Part shown: positions 58,748 to 64,000 of the stretch, piece by piece | How positions within the stretch are numbered: position 1 is the stretch's first letter | Layout: each line of letters begins with the position of its first letter | Origin: Streptomyces rhizosphaerihabitans | Lineage (GTDB): Bacteria > Actinomycetota > Actinomycetes > Streptomycetales > Streptomycetaceae | Assembly: GCF_025399795.1 (NCBI RefSeq) | Contig: NZ_JAODTZ010000002.1 | Span: forward strand, 286,808-350,807 | Length of the DNA: 64,000 nt | Direction: 5' to 3' | The notes under the pieces: generated by a model | What the model was told of the DNA's origin: nothing | Seen by the model: the letters and a program-made list of their open reading frames with translations, nothing else | Database searches by the model: none | Translations under genes and position numbers: made by a program

Positions 58748-59116
58748 GTGCAACTCGAAGCGCACGCCCCGTCCGTACCGCCTTCCGAAACGATCCCCCC
58801 GCCCGGCCTCACGGAGGACTCCACCTTGATCCCGCTCACTGCGCTCACCGCGCTCGACGACGCCATCGAGAACCTCGGCGTACCCGTCCCCTGCCGCTCC
58901 TACGACCCGGAGGTCTTCTTCGCCGAGTCGCCGGCCGACGTCGAGTACGCCAAGTCGCTCTGCCGTACCTGCCCGCTGATGGAGGCCTGCCTCGCCGGCG
59001 CCAAGGAGCGGCGTGAGCCCTGGGGCGTCTGGGGTGGCGAGCTCTTCGTCCAGGGTGTTGTCGTGGCCCGCAAGCGGCCGCGTGGCCGCCCGCGCAAGAA
59101 CCCGGTTGCGGCATGA
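58748..59116 (+). CDS. wblC: WblC (WhiB7-type) antibiotic-resistance transcription factor
   Basis: A 122-residue WhiB protein. The four Fe-S Cys are at 49, 72, 75 and 81 (C...CRTC...C). The sigma-factor-contact turn GVWGGE is at about 93-98, and a C-terminal AT-hook RGRPRK at 112-117 marks it as the WhiB7/WblC subclass. WblC binds the principal sigma factor and switches on ribosome-protection, rRNA-methylation and efflux genes when ribosome-targeting drugs are present. The GTG start has GAGGAAG upstream. Its control by promoter, upstream ORF and attenuator is visible in the preceding 660 bases. The stop overlaps the next gene. Confidence 0.95.
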   Translation: MQLEAHAPSVPPSETIPPPGLTEDSTLIPLTALTALDDAIENLGVPVPCRSYDPEVFFAESPADVEYAKSLCRTCPLMEACLAGAKERREPWGVWGGELFVQGVVVARKRPRGRPRKNPVAA

Positions 59117-59436
59117 ACATCCGAGGAACGATCGACCGCCCCCTGACGCACGACCCCAAGAAACAGGCCCCGATGACGCCGTCCACGAGCGAGCCCGCAG
59201 GCTCCGCGACCCCAGACTTCACCACCACCGGCGCGAACGACTCGCGTCAGAACAGGACCCGAGAGATGCAACTCATCCCAGAAGCCTTGGCTCGTGCGCA
59301 TATGCACGAGCGACTGCATCAGGCTGAGCGGGAACGCCGGGCCGTGCGCCTGGCCACCGCTCGCCGCATGCAGCGCAGGGCCGAGCGCGCTTCGATGCGA
59401 GCCCGGCGCGCGCTGGCCATGGCGGTCATGCAGTAA
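59113..59436 (+). CDS. Small basic protein translationally coupled to wblC
   Basis: A 107-residue protein whose ATG overlaps the wblC stop codon (ATGA). The N-terminal half is polar and disordered (THDPKKQAPMTPSTSEPAGS). The C-terminal half is a strongly basic helix: LARAHMHERLHQAERERRAV, then RLATARRMQRRAERASMRAR. Such a long Arg/Ala/Glu helix could bind nucleic acid or form a coiled coil. I recognise no family. Because it is read from the same transcript, it should be induced together with WblC by ribosome-targeting drugs. Confidence 0.8.
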   Translation: MNIRGTIDRPLTHDPKKQAPMTPSTSEPAGSATPDFTTTGANDSRQNRTREMQLIPEALARAHMHERLHQAERERRAVRLATARRMQRRAERASMRARRALAMAVMQ

Positions 59437-59575
59437 TCGACGCACGTCGTCGTAGCAGCCGTTGCAGTCGCAGCAGTCGCAGGAACTGAATCTGGCGGGG
59501 GTCGGTCCGAACGGACCGGCCCCCGTGGTGCGTTGTACCGGGCGAACCGCCGATCGCGGCGATATCGTCGTCCGA

Positions 59576-59800
59576 GTGACGAGTCTTCCCGAAGACAGTG
59601 ACAGCACCGGCTCCACACCGAGGTCCGAAGCGGGCGACACCCCGAAGATCGTGTGCGCCCGCTGCGGCACACCGGCTCCCGGCCCTCGGCCGATGTGGAC
59701 CTGTTCCGTCGAGAACGGCACCCGCCGCTACTTCTGCGACAACTGCGCCCGCGGCAACCTCAGAGCGATCGAGGGCCGCCTCGACTCGGCCTGGTGGTAG
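59576..59800 (+). CDS. Small zinc-ribbon-like protein
   Basis: A 74-residue protein with an N-terminal Asp/Ser/Thr-rich segment followed by a four-Cys zinc-finger pattern: VCARCGTPAPGPRPMWTCSV, then RYFCDNCARGNLRAIEGRLD. Spacing C-x2-C...C-x10-C-x2-C suits a zinc ribbon. The GTG at 59576 is favoured because homologues I recall start near here, and a GATATCGT sequence just upstream could be a -10 element for a leaderless transcript. Function is unknown; I suggest a regulatory or protein-binding role. Confidence 0.75.
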   Translation: MTSLPEDSDSTGSTPRSEAGDTPKIVCARCGTPAPGPRPMWTCSVENGTRRYFCDNCARGNLRAIEGRLDSAWW

Positions 59801-59921
59801 GACCCGGTTCGGCAGAGGCCGGGGCGTCACCCGGTTCGACAGCCGGCGCCGCGTCCCCCGATTCGGCGCTGCCGGCCCACATCCCGGATTGACGACTGCC
59901 CAGCCCGAGGGCCGCGCCGGC

Positions 59922-61298
59922 TCACGCCTCGGCGGCCGACACCTCTTCGCCCAACTCCTCGTCCTCCAGCTCCTCCTCCGGCACGAACCCCGGCAGCCAT
60001 GCCTCCAGTTCGTCGCGCAGGCGGACCGTCGCGCCGAGCTGGCACAGGACACCTATCGTGCTCAGCGTCACCCGATGTATGAGGAGGTACGCAGGCGGCA
60101 GGTTCAACTGCCTGCCCAACTGGTGGGCGGGGGAGCGCGGGTCGGCGATGCGGGCGGCCTGGCTGCGCATCCAGCCTCGGGTGAAGGTGAACTCGTCCGC
60201 TTCGGCCGGTTCGATGATCGGCAGCAGGTAGTCCAGGACCGCGTCGGGTTCGAGGTCTATCGACTCCTTGACGAATCCCTCCTCGCAGAGCAGTTCATAG
60301 ACCGCCTCGGCGTCACCGTCCAGCGTCATGCGGAGGGAATCTCCGATCGGCTGGGGCAGGCCGCCGGGAAGCCGGTCCACCGTGCCGAAGTCCAGGACAC
60401 CCAGACGCCAGCCGCTCTTCTCGTCCGGCAGGAGACGGAAGTTGCCCGGGTGCGGATCGGCGTGCAGCAGGCCCGTGCGGGCGGGGCCCGAGAAGAGGAA
60501 GCGGGCCAGCAACTGGCCGGCACGGTCCCGCTGCTCCTGCGTGCCGCCGGTGATCACCTCCGACAGGGGAACCCCGTCGATCCACTCGGTCACCAGCACC
60601 TGCTCGCACTGATGGACCACCGCCGGCACCAGGACGTCCGGGTCGCCCGCGAACTCCTCGGCGTGCGCTGCCTGCGCCTGCGCCTCCAGACCATAGTCGA
60701 GCTCCTCGGAGACCCGGTCGCGCAGCTCCGTGATCAGCGGCTTGATGTCCATGCCGGGGATCAGGGGGCCCAGGAGCCGGGCGAATCGGCCGAGTTGGGT
60801 CAGGTCGGACAGCAGGGCCTCACCCGCGCCCGGATACTGCACCTTGACGGCGACCTCACGGCCGTCGTGCCACACCGCCCGGTGCACCTGGCCGATCGAG
60901 GCCGCCGCGGACGGCTTGTCCTCGAACTCCACGAACAGCTCGGACCAGTCCGCGCCGAGCCGCTCCTCCAGCACGGAGTGGACCGTGCGCGTCGGCATGG
61001 GAGGTGCCGCCTCCTGGAGCTTCGTCAGTGCCGCCCGATAGGGACCCGCGACCTCCTCCGGCAGCGCCGACTCGAATACGGACAGCGCCTGCCCGAACTT
61101 CATCGCACCGCCTTTCAGCTCGCCCAGGACGCGGAAGAGCTGCTCGGCCGTGCGCTGCTGAAGCTCGCGGGCCACGATCTCCGCGGACTTCCCGCCGATC
61201 CGCTTCCCGAGTCCCCAGGTCGCACGCCCGGCGAAGCCGAGCGGCAGCGCGGCCAGTTTGGCAGTACGGGTGACTGCCTTCCGGGGAAGATCAGACAT
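59922..61298 (-). CDS. ABC1/UbiB-family atypical kinase (AarF-like)
   Basis: A 458-residue protein. The KxGQ region appears as GGAMKFGQALSVFESALPEE, the A-rich nucleotide loop as PSAAASIGQVHRAVWHDGRE, the catalytic Lys as VAVKVQYPG, and the metal motifs as LLHADPHPGNFRLLPD and LDFGTVDRLP. These are diagnostic of ABC1/UbiB proteins, which in other organisms support quinone synthesis or lipid-related ATPase activity. The ATG at 61298 follows GGAGGG and overlaps the last eight bases of the ThiF-like gene, so the two are coupled. The C-terminal tail is acidic (EEELEDEELGEEVSAAEA). Confidence 0.92.
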   Translation of the reverse strand: MSDLPRKAVTRTAKLAALPLGFAGRATWGLGKRIGGKSAEIVARELQQRTAEQLFRVLGELKGGAMKFGQALSVFESALPEEVAGPYRAALTKLQEAAPPMPTRTVHSVLEERLGADWSELFVEFEDKPSAAASIGQVHRAVWHDGREVAVKVQYPGAGEALLSDLTQLGRFARLLGPLIPGMDIKPLITELRDRVSEELDYGLEAQAQAAHAEEFAGDPDVLVPAVVHQCEQVLVTEWIDGVPLSEVITGGTQEQRDRAGQLLARFLFSGPARTGLLHADPHPGNFRLLPDEKSGWRLGVLDFGTVDRLPGGLPQPIGDSLRMTLDGDAEAVYELLCEEGFVKESIDLEPDAVLDYLLPIIEPAEADEFTFTRGWMRSQAARIADPRSPAHQLGRQLNLPPAYLLIHRVTLSTIGVLCQLGATVRLRDELEAWLPGFVPEEELEDEELGEEVSAAEA

Positions 61299-62481
61299 GC
61301 GCCCTCCAGGTCCCAGCAAGCCGTGCCGCGTGCGGCTGTTGCCCTGCCATTGTCTCGTGCGCTTCGCCGTCCTCGGGGGTCCGCCCACCTTTTGTTTTCT
61401 CCGCGGCGCCGCAGAAGCAGGCGGGATGCGCCCAGACCGGCGTCGCATGCCAGTCGCATCCGGGGAGCGATGCCTCCCAGCGGGCCCCCGCGCCGGCGGG
61501 CGGATCTCCGTCCAGGAAGGCGAGCGCGTGGCTCGCGGCGAGTCCGGCGACCGCCGCGGCCAGGGCGAGGTCGCAAGCGGCCACCCGGCGCTGCTGCCCG
61601 GAGCGCCACTGCGCGACCAGGCGTGGCCAGGTCGGATCCCGGTCGGTGCGCCGCTGGTCCAGACAGCCCGCGCAGCCGGTGTCGCCCGGCAGGACCAAGG
61701 GGCCCACGACCCCGGTCGCCTCGACTACCCCCGCGTAGAGGTGGGGTGTCCCCGAGGCGATCAGGCTCTCGGCCGACGCGGGGTCCGGCGCGTGGACGGC
61801 GAGACCGTCCCGGGGAGCGAGGATCACGAGGGACAGCCCACGTGTCTCTTCCCCCTCTCTTTCCTTGGCGGTGGCGCGGGGCGGACGGTCCGGCGCGGCT
61901 CGGCGCACCGCCCGCCGGGCGGCGTCCTCCCGGCGCTCGCCGATGGATTCGACGGGAAGTCCGCCGGGCGCCACGTCCCACGGCTCGACGCGACCCAGGT
62001 CACGCACCTCGACCTCGCCCACACCGGCGCCCGTGAGCAGCGCTGCCAGGACGACCCCCACCCGGCCGGCGCCCCGCACCTGCACGCGCAGGCAGCGGCG
62101 GGCGGCCAGGCGTTTGACGGCCCCGCCCGGCTCGGAGGCGACGAGGGAGAGGGAGGCGAGGTCGGATCGCAGGCGGTCCATGACCTCCTTCCTCTCGCGC
62201 AACGCGTCCGCGGCCGGGCCGCCTCCGGTCGTGTCGTCCAGCAGGCCCGAGCGGGCCAGCCGGTCCACCAGCCCGTCGACATGGCCGTCGGGCAGCCCCA
62301 TCTCACGTCCCTGCTCGCGCAACAGCGGCATTCCGCGTGTCCCGTCGAGCAGTTCGAGGAAGCTGCCTGTCGCCGTGTCCATCGGGCCCAGCACCATCGC
62401 GTGCGCCGGTGCCATTCCGAACTGCACGGTGTTGAGATCCCGCCAACCGCGCCGCAGAGCGGGCTTCACGATCGGATGCAT
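61291..62481 (-). CDS. ThiF/E1-like family protein
   Basis: A 396-residue protein. The central region (LRVQVRGAGRVGVVLAALLT, GAGVGEVEVRDLGRVEPWDV) is a Rossmann-like adenylation fold of the ThiF/MoeB kind, but the usual GxGGLG is reduced to GAGRVG, and I see no intact catalytic Arg/Asp set, so activity is uncertain. Cys pairs in GDTGCAGC and a C-terminal CDWHATPVWAHPACFCG may bind zinc. The N-terminal 100 residues form a helical domain seen in some actinobacterial peptide-modification proteins. No precursor peptide is next to it. The end overlaps the ABC1 kinase start. Confidence 0.8.
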   Translation of the reverse strand: MHPIVKPALRRGWRDLNTVQFGMAPAHAMVLGPMDTATGSFLELLDGTRGMPLLREQGREMGLPDGHVDGLVDRLARSGLLDDTTGGGPAADALRERKEVMDRLRSDLASLSLVASEPGGAVKRLAARRCLRVQVRGAGRVGVVLAALLTGAGVGEVEVRDLGRVEPWDVAPGGLPVESIGERREDAARRAVRRAAPDRPPRATAKEREGEETRGLSLVILAPRDGLAVHAPDPASAESLIASGTPHLYAGVVEATGVVGPLVLPGDTGCAGCLDQRRTDRDPTWPRLVAQWRSGQQRRVAACDLALAAAVAGLAASHALAFLDGDPPAGAGARWEASLPGCDWHATPVWAHPACFCGAAEKTKGGRTPEDGEAHETMAGQQPHAARLAGTWRAHV

Positions 62482-62698
62482 GACCTACCCCCGTAGACCC
62501 GTAGTACGTCCCCGTATGTCCGCGGTGCACTCCCGCAGCGCGGACCGAATGCCAGCATGCCCGTCCCCGCCGGGCCCCGCCGAAAGTTGTCCACAGGTGG
62601 CACCGTTCGTCATACAAATCAAACGCGCAGAGCGCGGATCGGCATCGAACCGTCCCGGGGGCGGGACTTCCCCCAGGTGCAGCAGGTAACGTCGGGGC

Positions 62699-63295
62699 GT
62701 GCCCGCCGACCCACTGCACAGCGCCGCAACTTCACAGCGCAGCACGACGAGCCCGCCGCCGAGCGGTTCGGGGGCGAGCGCGATCGAGGTCCGCAGGAGT
62801 GCCCGACGGCGCAGAACGGTCTCCGCGTACCGCGAGGGCGATCGCACCGTCGTGCTCATCCCCGCCCGCATGTCCGAGGCGGAGGAACAGCGCTGGGTGA
62901 CCGTCATGCTCGACAAACTGGCCGCCCAGGAAAGCAAACGGGTGCTCGGCGACACCGAGCTGGCCGAACGGGCCGAGCGGCTGTCGGCCCATTACTTCGA
63001 CGGTCGCGCGCGGCCCTCCTCGGTGCGCTGGGTCACCAACCAGAACACCCGCTGGGGCTCCTGCACCCCCGCCGAGGGCAGCATCCGCCTGTCGCACCGG
63101 CTGCAGGGCATGCCCGAGTACGTCGTCGACTATGTCCTCCTCCACGAACTCGCCCATCTGCTGGTACCCGGCCACGGGCCGCGCTTCTGGCGGCTCCTGG
63201 AGGCCTATCCGCGTACCGAGCGCGCTCGCGGCTATCTCGAAGGCGTCGTCGCAGCCGACCGGCTTCCCCACCTTCCGGCAGCCCGCGAGGAGTAG
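62699..63295 (+). CDS. YgjP/WLM-type metallopeptidase (DUF45 family)
   Basis: A 198-residue protein. The zinc motif is YVLLHELAHLLVPGHGPRFW (HELAH plus a downstream His), and the substrate-side motif RWVTNQNTRWGSCTPAEGSI with RLSHRL is the RWGSC signature of YgjP-like proteins. The N-terminal 30 residues are Ser/Pro-rich. The family relates to the SprT/WLM class, some of which act on DNA-protein crosslinks, but the role of this branch is unproven. The GTG start follows CAGGTAACG. It is divergent from the ThiF-like gene. Confidence 0.88.
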   Translation: MPADPLHSAATSQRSTTSPPPSGSGASAIEVRRSARRRRTVSAYREGDRTVVLIPARMSEAEEQRWVTVMLDKLAAQESKRVLGDTELAERAERLSAHYFDGRARPSSVRWVTNQNTRWGSCTPAEGSIRLSHRLQGMPEYVVDYVLLHELAHLLVPGHGPRFWRLLEAYPRTERARGYLEGVVAADRLPHLPAAREE

Positions 63296-63420
63296 GGGCG
63301 GTCCGGTCCCTCCGCGAGAGTGATTCTGTACCGGGTCTGTACCGGCTTCGTCCACTTCCGGACTTTGCCGTTAGCCTGACGCGACGCACTCGCATTCGGG
63401 ATGGGGGACGGTCGTTACGC

Positions 63421-64000
63421 ATGGCCAGGGAATTCCAACGCGGCCACAAGGCCAAGATCAGTGACCTCACCGCGGGCACCGATCTGTACGTAGGTGTGCA
63501 GATCACCGGCCCCGGACTCACCTTCGACATCAGCTGCTTCGGCCTGGACGCCGACGAACGGCTCTCGGACGACCGGTACTTCATCTTCTTCAACCAGCCG
63601 AAGTCCCCCGAGGAGTCAATCCAGCTGCTCGGCGCGCAGTCGGGTGACACGGAGTCCTTCCGGGTCACCCTCGACCGGATCCCGGCGCGGATCCAGAAGC
63701 TGTCCTTCACGGCGACGGTCGACGGCGCCGGACAGATGTCGCAGATAGCTCCTGGATACCTCCGCGTCGTCGCCGGCGGTGAGGAAGTGGCCCGGTACGC
63801 GTTCAGCGGTGCCGAATTCTCCACCGAACGTGCCGTGATGCTGGGCGACTTCTACCTCAAGGACGTCTGGCGGTTCGCCGCCGTGGGGCAGGGCTTCGAC
63901 GGCGGCCTCGACGCGCTGCTGAAGAATTTCGGCGGCGAGGTCGCCGAGGAGGAGCCGGCCGCCCCGCAGCCGCAGTCCGGCGCCACACCGTCCTTCGCCC
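63421..64000 (+). CDS. TerD-family protein (stress/tellurium resistance), N-terminal part
   Basis: 193 residues are visible before the window ends; the frame is still open. Residues 1-175 form a TerD/CABP domain: MAREFQRGHKAKISDLTAGT, then LTFDISCFGLDADERLSDDR, YFIFFNQPKSPEESIQLLG, and a second calcium-binding-type strand pair GDFYLKDVWRFAAVGQGFDG. TerD domains bind Ca2+ and occur in stress-response systems. The following Pro/Gln/Ala stretch (EEEPAAPQPQSGATP) is probably a linker to another domain. The ATG has GGGGGAC upstream. Confidence 0.88.
   Translation, partial: MAREFQRGHKAKISDLTAGTDLYVGVQITGPGLTFDISCFGLDADERLSDDRYFIFFNQPKSPEESIQLLGAQSGDTESFRVTLDRIPARIQKLSFTATVDGAGQMSQIAPGYLRVVAGGEEVARYAFSGAEFSTERAVMLGDFYLKDVWRFAAVGQGFDGGLDALLKNFGGEVAEEEPAAPQPQSGATPSFA

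Noticed and set aside
59801..59921. Terminator between the zinc-ribbon and ABC1 kinase genes
   Set aside because: The GCCGGCGCCG/CGGCGCTGCCGGC pairing is imperfect with a long loop, so it is not reported as a feature.
1..64000. Prophage, integrative element, insertion sequence or antibiotic biosynthesis cluster
   Set aside because: No integrase, transposase, structural phage or synthase genes were seen, and codon use is uniform.

Overview
The window is high-GC actinobacterial chromosome, almost certainly Streptomyces. Evidence: strongly GC-biased third codon positions, frequent GTG starts, a WhiB7/WblC regulator with a C-terminal AT-hook, mycoredoxin instead of glutaredoxin, AdnAB-type helicase-nucleases, SigR-type promoters (GGAAT-N18-GTT) and leaderless starts. 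From memory the gene order resembles the core-chromosome stretch of S. coelicolor that ends at wblC (SCO5190). I see no prophage, transposase, rRNA, tRNA, CRISPR array or antibiotic cluster.

Layout. 1-4.1 kb: a truncated MgtE-type protein, a lipoprotein, a CorA Mg/Co channel with a long, strongly folded upstream region, and a suppressor-of-fused domain protein. 4.2-11.1 kb: an MFS exporter with a palindromic operator, a PHP phosphoesterase, a MarC membrane protein, a 50-residue protein behind a SigR-type promoter, a NYN nuclease-like protein and a hydrolase. 11.3-17 kb: a DEAD-box RNA helicase with a duplicated basic tail, a ferritin-like protein, DUF3107, a TetR regulator and small proteins. 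17.2-19.8 kb: a hydrolase coupled to a membrane-anchored metzincin-like protein whose tail carries nine 36-bp repeats. 19.9-26 kb: a leaderless Cys-Cys leader peptide followed by a complete oligopeptide-type ABC importer. 26.2-31.1 kb: a four-gene overlapping cluster (PelF-type glycosyltransferase, membrane protein, sugar epimerase, spherulin-4/Sph3-type hydrolase) that looks like a minimal Pel/galactosaminogalactan-type polysaccharide system. 31.2-38.7 kb: MoeZ, two paralogous secreted S33 peptidases and a large MprF-like membrane protein with a kinase-like domain. 38.9-49.3 kb: an alkyltransferase-like DNA repair protein, the AdnA/AdnB pair, an M20 peptidase and the NADH pyrophosphatase NudC. 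49.8-55.1 kb: an ABC exporter divergent from a two-component system whose kinase carries a frameshift at the H-box. 55.3-64 kb: mycoredoxin, UvrD2, the wblC attenuation leader and wblC, a zinc-ribbon protein, an ABC1 kinase overlapping a ThiF-like protein, a YgjP-type metallopeptidase and the start of a TerD protein.

How it fits together. Two themes recur. One is thiol and redox physiology: mycoredoxin, MoeZ and a small protein behind SigR-type promoters, a Cys-codon attenuator before an importer, and WblC. The other is DNA repair: AdnAB, UvrD2 and the alkyltransferase-like protein. Regulation by RNA leaders is unusually visible: the wblC leader is a recognisable case, the Cys leader is a strong prediction, and the folded region upstream of corA is a new candidate. 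Short tandem repeats are common both inside genes and in convergent intergenic gaps.
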